Source: Macquaria australasica (lineage: Eukaryota; Chordata; Actinopteri; Centrarchiformes; Percichthyidae). From it: 64,000 nucleotides of DNA. A program made the position numbers and the translations under genes. The notes below the pieces were generated by a model. That model did no database searches. It was not told the DNA's origin and saw nothing but the letters and a program-made list of their open reading frames with translations. The stretch is taken from contig SEMN01001016.1 in the NCBI GenBank assembly GCA_005408345.1, positions 61,292 through 125,291 of the forward strand. Direction: 5' to 3'. How positions within the stretch are numbered: the stretch's first letter is position 1; each line of letters begins with the position of its first letter. Shown one piece after another: positions 34,554-47,876 of the stretch.

Positions 34554-37500
34554 ATGCACATAGCTTCAGTTGGTGTCAGCAAGTTCTGCTTCCTGTTTTC
34601 CCTTGTATTCTGCGGCCTCCTGCTTCTGCTCATCCCTGCCCTCCAGCCTCCAGCTCGCCAGGTGGACCTGCCTCAGCCCCGACCCCGAGTCAGACCTGCA
34701 CATGCAAGCCCATCACACCATGCCGGGGTTTCAGCAGTGTCTGTCCATGCTGGGGAAATTGACTCCACCACAGGGCTGAATAGGAGCTCAGCAGGACAGG
34801 GGGGATCCATCGAGACTGAAGTTACCAGGAATGATAACCATAGTCCCAAGAGGGGGACGGACTCCAAAAGCGGGGTTCTTCCTGGAGGAAAGGGTGGTGG
34901 ACTTTCAGAGTCCAGGTCTCGGGACCTGTTAGAGTTACAGGACATTTTTATTGCAGTGAAGACTACCAGGAAGTACCACAAGTCCAGACTGGAGCTGCTA
35001 ATTCATACCTGGGTTTCCCAAGCTAAAGAACAGGTGAGGAGAGCTGGAGTTATTTATTGGTTTGGATGTAGCCTTAACTGAAATACTGTGTGAGCTTATA
35101 ACTTGGACATGGACATTACTTCAGAACAAAAATCATATTTATATGAAGCTCCCAGTTAAAACACCACCCAAACAAACTGTGTTTGCTAAATTCTGTTTAG
35201 AAATATGACCACTCTACATAACCCGATCCCCAAGAGCTGAACCATCCAATCTGACTGCCAGGTGTGTGGTAAATGAGCTAAAAGCCCAGCTATAATAATT
35301 CTGTCAGCTACATACTGACAGCAGGTCATAACATTCAGAGCATGTCTTTATTATTTAAACACATTCTTGCAGAGTTGCAGCATGTACTGGCTCCTGTGCT
35401 GACCAGGTGGAGTCCACCACTTTATATTTGGATTTAGGCCTATACAGTGATGTTAGTGCTAATGGGTTTGGCTCTTGCCTGCGTATACCCTGTGTCTGGT
35501 GGAGATAAGGCAACACCCTAAAAAACACCCAAACAACAGAGATTCCTTGCTGATGCAGTTAGTTTGTCCTTGTTGACATTTAGTGGAACCACAGCACATT
35601 TATAAGAAAATAAATCTTGACTCTACCACTGCTCTGTGTCAGAATCCCCTCTATCGGACCAAGTTGTTTATTGAGGTTACTGTGGAATCATTTGACAGTT
35701 TCAACTGCCGTATGTTGTTATTCTCTTTGGATAAGACCTAATTCTTAAGTGTGTTTGTGTTCCATCACGGCAGTCTGGCCTGGTAGAGGAACTTCCACAG
35801 CAACCTGAAACTGAGAGACATGTGCCAAAACACTTTTCTGTGCTCATTCTCTAAATGAAAGAATCTCTGCCCCACCAACCATCATATCCAAACACACCAT
35901 CACCCACTGGGCCGCAGCTCTGACTCTCTTCCAATGTAACAATTTTATACCTGAGCTTTTTTTGAGAAGCTGGGGGTTGCATTGGAAACCAGTTTTAGTT
36001 GACATCAGAAAAATGGCCAAAATGGATTGTCCCTGACAATTTTAAATCATTAATATACAGCCAACATGACATGGCCAGTTTTCATGCTTAAAGGTTTGTA
36101 ACGGAAAAAGTCAAATGTGAATGAAGAGAGGCTTTGGCATAAAGTAGCAACACAGAAAGCAATGTGACCAGCTCTCTATGGAGCGCTATTAAAAGTCCCA
36201 CTACCGGACAAAAAGCCTCAGTGTGGAGAGAAGGAGGTTTAACTGCAGAAACACTCTGCCCCACTTCACCATGAAATGTCACAGTCAGAGAGAATGGAGG
36301 AGTTCCAGTTCAGTTTGTGCTCCCAGTATCAACAGCCAGGTCTGCTGTGAAAGGGCTCCACTGTGACACTGTTCTGTGTTAGCTGTCACCTTTTTAACTA
36401 ACCATTTATTATCAGATACAGGGAGGCATTACAGGCCTGTTGACGTTTTATTTTACTGCTCTTAGGTCAGTAAAATCTGACCCTTGTGTTTACAACTGCC
36501 TGTAAAATTAAAAGCTGCTCATACCAATTTGTATTTAATGTAAATGTCAGTGTAGCTCCTCTACTATAGTAGTCTGTGTGGTGAGTAGAGAAGGTATCTT
36601 CACATAAAGAGGCAGACAATGCCTTATTTAAAATGAGCCCAAGGTCAAGTTAAACAAGCCCTTTGACTGTGTCATTAGATGGTATGTGAAGGTTAAAGCC
36701 TGCCTGCAGGGCTCTGAAGAGGCTGTGCATGCCTGGCTCTGTCTGCTGTACACTATACATGACTAACTTTAGAAAAGACTTCACTATTGGAGGCTCTTGC
36801 ATAAACTGAGATCGAGATGGAATGAGTGATGCTCATTGATCAAACACGTTGGTCAAAGCTTCACCGTCACTGTAGCAGGTTAAGTTTGGGTCTTTAGTTT
36901 GTAAAAACGTTTGCAGTTTGACGAGTTTAACATGGATTTTATCTGCACAACAGAACCTAAAGAGAAATGAAAAGGTGACAAGAAGCATGCAGTTCATATT
37001 CTTGTATATGTTATTTCTGTAAACTTCTCGAATCATTTGATACCAGTTTCCCCAGCACGTCTGTTGGTTAAAATACAGTCAGTTTAAGCACTGAGGGGTG
37101 GTGTGAAATGTGCTCTCCCTCTGCTTCTCCTTTATTACAACTGTGTGTGTGTGATTGTCTTTCTCTTGCAACTTACACGTGTCCTCATCAACAAGAGAAA
37201 GCAGTCTGTGTATGTGTGCTTGCATTAACAGTTTTAACAGTGTGTCTTTGTCTGTTTCAGACCTACATATTCACTGACGGTGAAGACAAGGAGCTGCGGA
37301 TGAGAACAGGTAAGAAGCTGGACAGTCATAGGAAAAAGTATTCCTCATTCATTTAGTGTGGCCTTAATATATAGTGACCCAGCATAACATAAACATCAAT
37401 AATCCTCCTGTTGTAACAATCAAGAATCAAATACAGATACGACATAAAGATGTAAAGCACCAAAAATAATTAACATTTTGAGCAAGTGTGCCAATTAAAT

Positions 37501-40500
37501 TTGAATAACTGTGCACAACAGTATCTGGGCCAAATTGAGACATAAATTCTTTTATTGCACCAAGGCAGTTTTGAATTGTATCTAGCTACATAGAGGTATA
37601 ATGTTTAACGGCCGGACCACACCGCCGACCTGAGCAGCACGTGACTGCTGCCTCGCTGAACTGCTGTGTCTGGCACACAGGAGTGTTCCTGCTGCGTCGC
37701 TGCTGCTGCCAGTCCTATCTTTCGACATTGAGTTTGCCTTTGATAACGGCCATCAATAAAATGTTTCATTTCATGATATATTTAATTTATATTTAGTCTA
37801 GACAGAAAAAGGTTGAGACTTGTGCTCAATTGTAAGTGGGGAGTTTTTTTTCGAATTTTTTATTTTTTTTCACGTCTGTGACATATTCTATAGATATCGA
37901 TATTGAAACTGAAAGGTGTAATGTTTCTGGTTTGTCAATATGACTATCAACAGATCATTTTCACTGTGTTTTTGCTGAGAACCGTGTGCTTCACACGGAA
38001 AAAATAGGCGAGACTCTGAATCTCTAGATGAGCTGCGCTGAAGATGCGCATGAGATGTGTCTGAGACGCGCATCTCACGTGGGCTGTGTGGCTGCTTTAA
38101 CCTGTTAGAGGAGACATAACAATGATTGGAGCTATGATGATAAGAGGTTGAAGAATACTGTTTGTGCACATTGAAAGTTACTCCTGTTATCAGATCACAA
38201 ATGCAGGCTGTATTCCTGAAGAATATACAAATATACTGTGGATTACAGAAATATATGCATATGTGCAAATGTTCATCCTCTTATAAAGAATGGTGTCATA
38301 GTGTTCAAATGTTCAGTGTTTGTACTGCAGTGTATGTGTCACAGGACTATGTAGTCATGTTCATGGATGCGAGTACAGATTTTTGAAATAAAGCAGACGG
38401 TATTTCTGATGTACAGCATCTCCAATGCTTATGTACTGTTACCAACATCTGAATTATACAGATGCAGGAACAGTAAGATACTGTACTGATACAGATACTG
38501 GAATTGAACTGTGCTGTCCTCTGCTGTCTCTTCCCAGGAGCTGACATCATCAACACTAACTGCTCAGCAGCTCACACCCGACAGGCTCTGTGCTGCAAGA
38601 TGTCTGTGGAGTACGACAAATTCATCGAGTCTCAGAAGAAGTGAGTGAAAAGTGATCTGTATCTGTTGTGAACAAACAGCAGGGATCCAATAAATAGTTA
38701 ACAGTTAATTAACCAACAGTTATTGATACCACCAATAACACAAATTGACTTACAGGTACAGTGCTGACTGCGTCTGTGTGTGTTGCAGGTGGTTCTGCCA
38801 TGTGGATGATGATAACTATGTGATCCTCCCCAGCCTGCTGCGGCTGCTCTCCTCCTACCACCACAGCCAGGATGTCTACCTGGGCCGGCCCAGTCTGGAT
38901 CATCCTATAGAGGCTGCAGAGAGGGTCAAGAGTGACGGATCGGTCAGTCAGCTTACACCTTTTTATTAGGAGTTTCTGGCTCCACTAACTGTGAATCATA
39001 GCAGCGAGCAATAAAGCCAAATCCATGCTTCCTTCAGAAAACTGAGTGATGTGACAAAAGCAAGTTGTTGTTTTTTTTTGTTTTGTTTTTTTTGTTTTTT
39101 CTTCTTCAGACTGTTTCTGGCTGATCCAGCTGATTTGGTCTCATTTCAGGTGTCTGTCAAGTTCTGGTTTGCCACAGGTGGAGCAGGTTTCTGTATCAGC
39201 AGGGGTCTGGCACTGAAAATGAGCCCATGGACCAGGTAGGTCATCAATTAAGACATGTGGGATATGCCAATATTATTCAGGTTTTAGGAGCATTCTTTGG
39301 ACATATATACAGCGATGCAGAATATGTGTCTCAGTTTGCGACACACAGCCTCTTGCCTGTTCATGGTCAGCTCTGTGCGTTGGAAACAAACCAACTAACA
39401 GTTTGCGAAGCTGGTGTAGAGATGCATGCACAAAAGAAAAGCCCACATTTCTGGTGGGAAGGAGAAACGCACCTACTTTTGAACATTATGAAGGACTTGG
39501 ATATCAACAGGTTTTGGATATGTGCAGATATCGCAACGCCGACCTTTTCAAGAAGGTGGTTGAACGAATGAAAGAGGGAGGCTGAGTTCGCACGGTTGAA
39601 CAAGACTGCATGTCTTATGTGTGGCTACATGGTAAATACAGAAATGATGATTTGACTTGTCAGTTCATAAAAAGGGCCACAAATCCTTAGTAGGTACCTT
39701 TTTCTTTTGCCTAGGTAAGATTATTTGCCAGGTTTCCATCTGAATGTAGAAAATCGGCAAAGAAAATGCGGATTAATGCGCGTTTCCATCCACTACCATT
39801 ATGTGATTATCAGGTGTTGATTTGTCGAAACAGCTGATGGTGCTAACTCTCCAGTCGGGCGCCATTAAACCAGTGCAGGAGAAGACAGCGCAATTCAATT
39901 AAATTCAGTTTTTTTTTTTTTTTTTTTTTTATATAGCGCCAAATCATAACAAAGTTATCTTAGGGCACTTTTTCATGTAGAGCAGGTCTAGACCGACTCT
40001 TTTTATTTACAGAGACCCAACAATTGCAATAAGATGACGTCATTAAATGAGCGTCTGTCAAAGCTCCAACGGTGAAAAATGTAGAATGTAGAAAACATGA
40101 TGGAAATATAGCATTTGTTTGTTTCCCCTGTTAATGTGAGGAATGTTAGTCTCCTCATCGTATCATGTACATCATGATTTATATGGCCCTCCCTGTTTTA
40201 AATAAAGGTTATATCAAATTTTAAAAATTGCGAAGTCTTTCCATTGCAGTTTGTCGCATTTTGCTTTTATGAAAAGACCAACTTTTTCACCTTAGCCAAG
40301 CGTAAAAACTGTTTTGCAATATTTTTCAACATGTTTCCACTCAGGTTTTTTTTTATGTACAAACTGAAAATGCACATAAAAACAGATGGGTGGAAAACCA
40401 CCTACTGAATTAAGCAATAGCAAATATTTAGGAAGTACAATAATAAACTTATACAAACGAGTAATAAGCAATTGTGTAAACCGTGTAAAAAATGTAAGTC

Positions 40501-42474
40501 ATTATTTTCCACTTGCTTAGGAGAAAAGTGAGTTTAGAAACAGCTGCTGAAGACGGCTGCTGTTGGTGTGAAAACCCACTTTCACACAGGCTTTGTAGGC
40601 TGAAACACTGCCCTCTGGTTTCAGTTTGGGGAATTTCATCAGCACAGCAGAGAAGATCCGACTACCAGACGACTGCACAATCGGCTACATCATTGAAGCG
40701 CTGCTGGAGGTGACCCTAACACACACACACCTCTTCCACTCTCACCTGGAGAACCTACAGAAGCTGCCCACTGACACTGTGCTGGAGCAGGTGAGCGTGC
40801 GTGCGTGCGTGGGTGGGTGGTATAAACATTTACACAGCAATAAACAAAGGTAGTATATGTGAATGGCAAAAACAGGATGGAAAAACGCCATCGTCTTAAT
40901 ATTAACCACACAGATGAAACTGAAACTAAATCTCACGTAGCCGGCTCATAAACACGGCAGCTCAGATGATGTCACTTAGATGAAACAATGTAAATTACTA
41001 TCAGAATGAAGCAAACAAAACTTAGAATGCAATAGACAGGCAAACTTATTGATGTGGGCTTTCTAACAAAAACCTTGAGGAAAATGTGTCAGCATTTTCA
41101 GATGTAATTATTTTTTAGTGGAAGCTTCGTGATGTTAGACTCATCTATTCCATTAAAGGAAAAAAATGTAAATTAATTAAATGCTGTCATTAAACAGTGA
41201 CGTGTAAAGACTGAATACTTGCTACTGGCACTTTCATGTGAAAATGTCAGTATCATATCAGCATCCAAAAATATTTCCTAAGCTCCGTTCATCATTTGCT
41301 CTCTGCACTGAAGTTGAACTGTGTATGTCTTATGTTTGTTTTGCCACAGGTGACTCTTAGCTACGGAGGCTTTGAGAACAGAAGAAATGTGGTCAGCATT
41401 GTTGGAGGCTTTTCACTGGCTGAGGACCCCACAAGGTAAGCATATTAACAAAACACTGTAATATGGCCTTCTGCTCCTCCACACTCTGCACACTCCCATG
41501 GCTTTGTTCAACATTTAGTATCATATACTGCATCTGTGAGACTTTAAACTAGGGTTAAACTACTATACTGAGCCAAATATGGCCTTTTGTTAAACACTGG
41601 TTCTGATTCATTGAGGTGGTCAACTTCTGTCACCATGCATATTAGCAGTGTTCTAACGCAATCTTAAGGATCCGTATCACAACTGAGGCAAGCTTTTTTT
41701 AATGGTAAGGTGGTAGCTTGTTGTAACATGTTGTGCTGTGTTTTATATTTGTAAGGGCTATTTATGATACTTTATGTTGGGAAAGAAATATATATTTTAC
41801 AGATTTAGCATCTTACTGAAGTAGAATGACTTTTACTAACTGCAATATACACTACATGGCCAGTACGTGGACATCTGAACGTGAGAGTTGAACATGTGAT
41901 TCCAAAACCATGAGCATTAATGTGCCGCTCTTCTGGGAAGAGTTTCCACCAGATTTTGGAACCTGCTTTTAGGGATTTGCTCCATTTCTGCCACAAGAGC
42001 ATTGGTGAGGTCAGCCACTGGTAAGGCCTGGCTAACAGTTGGTGTTCCAGCTCATTCCAAAGGTGTTGGATTGGGTTGAGGTCAGGGCTCTGTGCCGGCC
42101 AGTCAGGTTCTTCCACAACAAACTGGGAAACCTGTGCTGTACTATGCTGGAGCATTAAGATTTCCCTTCACGGGAACTAAGAGGCCTAGACCAAACCGGG
42201 AAAAACAGACCTAGACCAAAAGTACTCAAAGGGATGTGTCCACATAATTTTGGCCATGTACTGTACTTGAAGTGTGGACATAGGACATATCAGAATTGGT
42301 CACAACAACCTGATTGGGACATCCTTAAAAGATACATTGCAGAGAAGTTGTAAGATAAGTTGATTTGTCCCTGACTCTCCTCTCTTCCCATCCTGCAGGT
42401 TTAAGACAGTCCACTGCCTTCTGTATCCAGATACTGACTGGTGTCCAAAGGTCAAACCTCGTCATAAAAACTGA
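34554..42474 (+). CDS. rfng: Radical fringe, beta-1,3-N-acetylglucosaminyltransferase
   Basis: Exons: 34554-35033, 37261-37309, 38538-38640, 38789-38942, 39150-39235, 40625-40790, 41350-41435 and 42399-42474. All phases match; the total is 1200 nt (399 aa). Fringe enzymes extend O-fucose on Notch EGF repeats in the Golgi and so tune ligand choice. Visible features: N-terminal signal-anchor (CFLFSLVFCGLLLLLIPAL, residues about 12-30), a variable stem, then DIFIAVKTTRKYHKSRLELL, NTNCSAAHTRQALCCKM, the metal-binding DDD in WFCHVDDDNYV (about 217-219), FWFATGGAGFC, LPDDCTIGYI, and the end LYPDTDWCPK. I chose ATG 34554 for its A at -3; 34527 would add nine residues. It is followed by dcxr and rac3 as in the human linkage group. 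Radical rather than lunatic or manic fringe is favoured by the sequence and synteny. Confidence 0.93.
37600..38120. repeat. Possible short inverted-repeat element in rfng intron 2
   Basis: The left side 'gtttaacggccggaccacac' and the complement of the right side near 38085-38105 ('gggctgtgtggctgctttaac') resemble each other as imperfect inverted ends. No protein is encoded. Class and ends are uncertain. Confidence 0.3.
39250..39720 (+). mobile_element. Myb/SANT-encoding DNA transposon fragment, copy 2 (rfng intron 5)
   Basis: Encodes a decayed Myb/SANT-like segment (LLLNIMKDLDINRF, then by frameshift YRNADLFKKVVERMKEGG) ending in TGA, followed by VRTVEQ. It is the same unit as 8540-8700 on the other strand. 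The single-base deletion after INRF is specific to this copy; the TGA is shared. This kind of gene accompanies PIF/Harbinger transposases, none of which is present. The exact element ends were not found. Confidence 0.5.
39893..40018 (-). mobile_element. LINE 3'-end fragment with long poly-T (minus orientation)
   Basis: Reads 'caattaaattcag', about 20 T, 'atatagcgccaaatcataac', 'aaagttatcttagggcac', 'gagcaggtctagaccgactc', then 'acagagacccaacaattg'. Reverse complement of the family tail, in rfng intron 5. Confidence 0.7.
41848..42265 (-). mobile_element. Deleted Tc1/mariner-like transposon in rfng intron 7
   Basis: Terminal inverted repeats: 'tacactacatggccagtac' at 41848 pairs with 'tggccatgtactgta' ending at 42265. 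The minus strand holds the end of a Tc1-type transposase: EPDWPAQSPDLNPIQHLWNE, then LEHQLLARPYQ. DLNPIQHLW is the family's hallmark around the last catalytic acid. Most of the gene is deleted, giving a 418-base derivative. Confidence 0.75.
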
Positions 42475-44203
42475 AAGCCACTGTGTTTTTATCCTGCAGC
42501 ACTGATACCTGCTAAACCTGTATCCCACTCACCCTGCCATGTTTGGATCCAGCTACGTTCAGCTGGAAATACTTCACACACATAATTTGATGGAGGCCTT
42601 TATCCAAAGCAGCCTCACCTCATGCTTCATGAATGTGCAGTGCTAGTGTTGTTGTTTTTTTACATCTCTCAGAGGCAGAGCTGTTTGACAGGCAAAATTG
42701 ATCTAACTCATTACGTAAATAATGGGTGGAGCCAAAGAATGACTCTTTCTGGCTAGCAGAGCATGAAAGTGGCAGAAGCCACATTTTCCCCGACTGCAAA
42801 TTAGCTTTTGAGAGTTGACTGTTAACACTGACCTCAATGTTCCTCAAAAGAGAAACACAGCTGCGCTGACCTTCTGTGGGTGCAGTCAATCACTGTTGAC
42901 CACTGCTTGAAATGAAAGCGGGTGTAGCTACCAGGTTTGTTATAAAAACAAGTTACTGTCAAAGAAGCCAAATGTTTTTTTGTATTAATGATTCAACCAG
43001 AAGAATTCCATGCCCATCCAAGTGATGTTAAAATGGCCAGTCACCTAATATTGTTTCCCTCTGGAACCTTGGTCACCCCACACCCCAGCACCTTTTGCTC
43101 CTCCACTGGTCAGGTTAACCACCAGTGGGTAGACCAAAGAATCGGTTCTTTTCTGAAGCACAATGATAAAGGCAGGAAGGAGGCAAAATGGAAGCCAGTA
43201 CTTTGAAACCTAGCACTCTTTCTAAATGTAGAAATGCATTCCAAGTTATCTTCTTGTCTTGCTAGGTAAGCTAGTTAGTTTACAGGATAGGTTCAGATTT
43301 TTCTATCGTAATTCAACTGTCACATGGCATATGTAAAAAGAGTAATGGGTCGCTGTAATCATTCCTCCTCTCCATACTGGCTGTGAAGCAATACTTTTCA
43401 TAGGGGTTGAAGCTAATACGAGACTACAGCAGCCTTAGACAAATCAAGTGGGTATCTTTGTTCTGGGAGTCCCATGTAGGTTTATTGCAGGTGTTTGGTC
43501 CCAGCAACACACCTACATGGGTCTACCAGGAGCAGAAAAACTGTAGTACAAAATTCCATCTTTGTTTCCACAGACAAAGACTTGACTAGAATCCAGTTTT
43601 GCTCCTTTTAACGTACATATGGGCACATATTAGTGTATTAAGACTTGGACAGTAGAAGATTTCCTACTTCCTGCCTTTATCATTGGTTCAATGAAGGCAA
43701 GATCAACGTGATTCTTTGGCTCCATCCACTGTGGTTTAACTTTACCAGTAGAGTAGCCAAATGGGCTAGGTTACTGGCCAAGGCTACAGAAGTAATAATC
43801 TCAAATTCAGAAGCTATCCTGTGGTTATGAATGCATATAAAAATAGTCACTGCTTTGACTGTTTGCCCAGATAGCAAACTTGTACTCTTGAAATCTAGTG
43901 GCTCTTGGCTCAACCAATGATAACATGTCTGTCTACAAAAAATTGTTCTGAAACTCCACTCTGCATGTCAGTGCCATGCTCCTTCCACTGAGTGGAGAAC
44001 CACTTTAGGCAAATGCTACAGTATGTGAAGGACCCCACAGTATTATCATTGCCTTGAGTTATCAGGGCATGGATGCCCGAGTGTTTTAATGAAAGGCCTT
44101 ACATTCCTCTGTCACCCACAAACCACTGACTGTTTGTTTTAATGTTTTGTTTTAATGTTCATTTCATCACTTTATTCTTTTACTGTTGACAAAGTCAACA
44201 TAA

Positions 44204-44209
44204 AATAAA
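44204..44209 (+). terminator. Candidate rfng poly(A) signal
   Basis: AATAAA 1.7 kb after the rfng stop. A second one lies at 45691. Use cannot be decided from sequence. Confidence 0.3.
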
Positions 44210-45054
44210 GATAGTTTCTTTAGAATGCAAGATTCTTGAGATACTTTTTTAAAGAGTCTGATTAAGATGTATTATCATTTTTTGGTCTCAAACATGAGCC
44301 AAACTGATGTTTGATATGACCAGAAATGAGATCATGTTTGCGTGAGAAAACTCTGTGGAAGGTTTATAGGCTGCATGGACACACATTTATTTCAGACTGT
44401 TGTAATTGTTCTGATGACTTATCCTATTTGTAACAGGCCCATCTTCGTGGTTTTGCACTACTTTAATCTTGTCACATCCTGCATGTCACTGACTGGAGTT
44501 CCATACAGTGTTGGTGTAAATATGAGTGAACTTTATTACGTATTCTTTCTTTGCATAGGCTGTAGTTTCTGCATACACTTCTTTAAGGCAGAGTTACTCT
44601 GGAGGTGGAGATCAATTGTTTTGTTGGAGTTAGACTTCAATGGGTGGAGCCAAAGATATCTCAACTACATTGCCATGAAATTTGGTATGGATGTTCATGG
44701 TCCCCAGAGGATGGTTGCAAACAATTTAAGTGACCCCTGAACTTTCGTTTGGCACTGCCATCAGGTCACAATTTCCTGTTGACCAACACTTGGGTCTCTG
44801 ATAAGGTATCGCGCTGCAAAATCAAATGTAAACATTTTAGATATGAGCATTATCTTGTTTGAAATAAGAAAATGTTGCTGTCAGCACAGCAAGTTTACTT
44901 GATAAGAGTTCTTAAAATAAGTCAGGGTGTCTAGCTACCAGAAGTCTTAAAATATATATCATGTTCCCCTCAGGATGAATTGTAGTAACTTTGGTGATCT
45001 TCTGACTTTTCATTTAGCTTCATCATTGGAGGGAAATTTAAATGTGTCCAATAA

Positions 45055-45255
45055 TTTGATTTATGACTAAATACCTACAAAAGTAATGACATTTCCATCA
45101 TCCTGTTTTACTTTGTGTCTAGTTCAAATTAGCAAATGATTACATGCTAACACACTAAGCTAATATGCTTACCTTGGTAAACATACCTGCTTAACATCAG
45201 CTTGTGAGCATGTTAGTATTTAGCTGCTTTAAGATGCTTGTAATGTTTCTAGCTA
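45055..45255. repeat. Dispersed repeat with 'gctaa' motifs, copy 2
   Basis: Same ordered landmarks as 640-860: 'tttatgactaaatacct', 'gacatttccatca', 'aaattagcaaatg', 'tacatgctaacacactaagc' and 'aacatcagcttgtgagcatg'. Confidence 0.6.
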
Positions 45256-47876
45256 TGTAACATTACATTGAAATCCAGTCAAAATTATGTTAAGATACCT
45301 TCTCTAGAAATTTACTGAAGAAATGCCTCAACTAGCCACAGCCTTACTGTATGCCAGTTAGTCTGTTGACCCACTGAAGTGTAAATGCTCATGATAAAAT
45401 GGAAAAGGAAGTTCCTGCAGACATTTTCTTAAATATCAAGACCAGTGTTCCATCTTTAGACTTCACGTTTGCTGACTTGTACTCCACCACTTTGGCTCCA
45501 TCCACTCAGCTTACACCAACCAGTGTCAGTATTTCTGCCTGTAAAAAGTATTTATGTAAAACACCTGTCTTTTTGCACACAAGACTAGAATCCAAAATCC
45601 AGAGCATGTGTCCCACTGCAGGTCAGTGGGTGAGACTAAGTGAGAGAGAAATCCTTTCCCACTCATGTATTATTGTGGTGTTTCAATAGGAATAAAAACT
45701 TTCTGCATTCTCAAGTGTTTGACTGTTTTATTGTTGAATTGCTACCATATTGCAGAGTTGATGTATGCATCTGTTTGTTTGGGTCATTGAATGCTTTGGC
45801 TGTACTATAGTTATTGCATGTATAACTGGAATGAAATGGCTGTTAGATTTATAGGAGCTTGTTTCACACATCCTCCTGGGATCTGTCTCTGTAATCAGTT
45901 AAACCCTTGTTAGACAGGCAGATGAGCTCACTGAGTTAAACACTAGAATGCATGTGTGATTTAATGAAGTTGATGGAGGAGAACAGTTTGTTAGTGCCAA
46001 GGGACTCTGCTCCTTTATCACAAACTGGGTGGAGGAAGAAAAGGGAGTGTGTGTGAATCAGCATCAGATATATTGACAAGTTGGTTTTCACATATAAGGA
46101 ATTTGCTTTTGGTGCATAAATAAGCATAGAGAAAAATAAAAAAATACATAAAATAAAAGCAAGTCAAGAATACAAATAAAATAGAAAAATGTGCATTAAA
46201 AATAATGAGAAATACTATAAAATAAGATAAAATAAGAACTGTATGGGGGTGTTAGAGTCTGTGTCAGTGGGGGACCCGGGCCTTGGTGATCAGGCCAGCT
46301 GAAATCAGAAACAACACAAATAACACCACACAACAGTATAATAATATTTAACAACTTAAATGTTTAATAATTTCAATATCTGAGCAACTAAGAAATATCT
46401 AATCAACCTGCTTAGGGCTGATAAAACACAAAAAATAAATAGACCCCACTGGTGAGGAAATTGAGAAATTAACAAATTACTTGGTCCTTGCAACTTTAAC
46501 AAGAAATGTTAAAACTCCCATTCACTGTGTGTGAACGTATGAGGGGAAGTTGAAACAAAACCCACTCACTGCGAACTTCTTTTCAACTTACCTGGAAGAA
46601 AAAAATGGTTGGATCAAATAACAGCACTACCAAAGCTGCAGAATAAGTGAAGCTACTTGCTTATCCAGGTGCAATCAATTAAGCCACCTGAAAAGGGAGC
46701 ATAGGTTAGCAACAGTGTAACCACCAACCTCCATTTTATTGGGGTAGAGGCAGAAATCTCAGACAGATGTGTGAAGACCTGGACAAATAAACCAAAACTG
46801 AGTGAGAAAATGTTTTAGTGAACTGACCCTATAGAATAAACACAGACAGCTATCCATGGTTGACTGTTCACTGTGACTGTGCAGAACTGACCTGGAAGAT
46901 CAGCATGGTTTGACCATTAGTGTTAAGTTTAATCTTTGAGCCCAGCGGAACACAGACACACCGCTTCCTACAGCCTGTAGTATGACAGCATATCACTGCC
47001 AAAATCCGCGCGTGCAAACGAGATCCTTGCGCGCGCAACTGAAACAGCCACGCACGCATATTATTTTTGCGAGCAATATTGTAGCCTGCGAGGAGAAAAC
47101 AATGCTTTGGGCGCACGCAGCTCTCCTGCTTGCCAGTGGATTTTCTTTTTGGCAGTAAGTGGGCGGATCCAGTCACCATTGTATCCCTAAATATAATTGG
47201 TCACACTCCTCGTCTTTTAGGATTAGACGTTGTCTTTGTATCAGAGTATTATGACAGAGAACCCCGTTTTGGACATTCTCCCTGAATCGCATCAATCTCA
47301 TCAACGTGCTACAAACTATTAAAAATGTTTAACAAAAACTCTGGATTTACTGGCCATGTAAAACAGGAGGAAGGACTCATTACTGTACAAGAAAACGGCG
47401 TAAATAACGCGCGTCATGGACAGGTTTTAACGGGCGTAAAAAGCGGCGTTTTAAAATGCAACGGCGTAAAAAGCGGCGTGAAAACCGTCAGAACGCCGTA
47501 TTTTACGCCGTTTTATGTACCAGGGACGTGTGCCGACCTGACGACATTTTATCCCTTTGGCTTGCCATAGTGATATGCCGTCATACTGTAGCCTGGGACC
47601 TGTTCGGACCGAGCGCGCTGTCTGCTGCACAGCTGGTAAATAGCTTACTTCCAGCCTGTTATTAGAACCATAGAAAACACAAGGTATGAATGATTAGTAT
47701 TTGGATGCAGGGAACAGGGTGACAGTTTTAAGAGAAAGATCAGGAAGTTGCAGCTGAGTTTAGCTCGATCAGCCCTGACGATAGACATGACCGAGTCACA
47801 TGACTTACCGCTTCATATTAGTCTGATACTGTATCAATTTGTCTATTGAATCAGTCTGCAGCTGATCTGACCGACC

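Larger units (their letters stand above)
42475..47876. other. rfng 3' region and rfng-dcxr intergenic sequence
   Basis: No conserved protein found. AATAAA signals at 44204-44209 and 45691-45696 are candidate rfng polyadenylation sites. 45055-45255 is the second copy of the 640-860 repeat. 47040-47130 is rich in gcgcgc and cacgca words, and 47395-47515 repeats 'ggcgtaaaaagcggcg' twice; these CpG-rich parts lie within 900 bases of the dcxr start. Confidence 0.5.

Noticed and set aside
34121..34633. 170-codon minus-strand frame overlapping rfng exon 1
   Set aside because: It is antisense to the real rfng coding exon and leader, with no recognisable domain.
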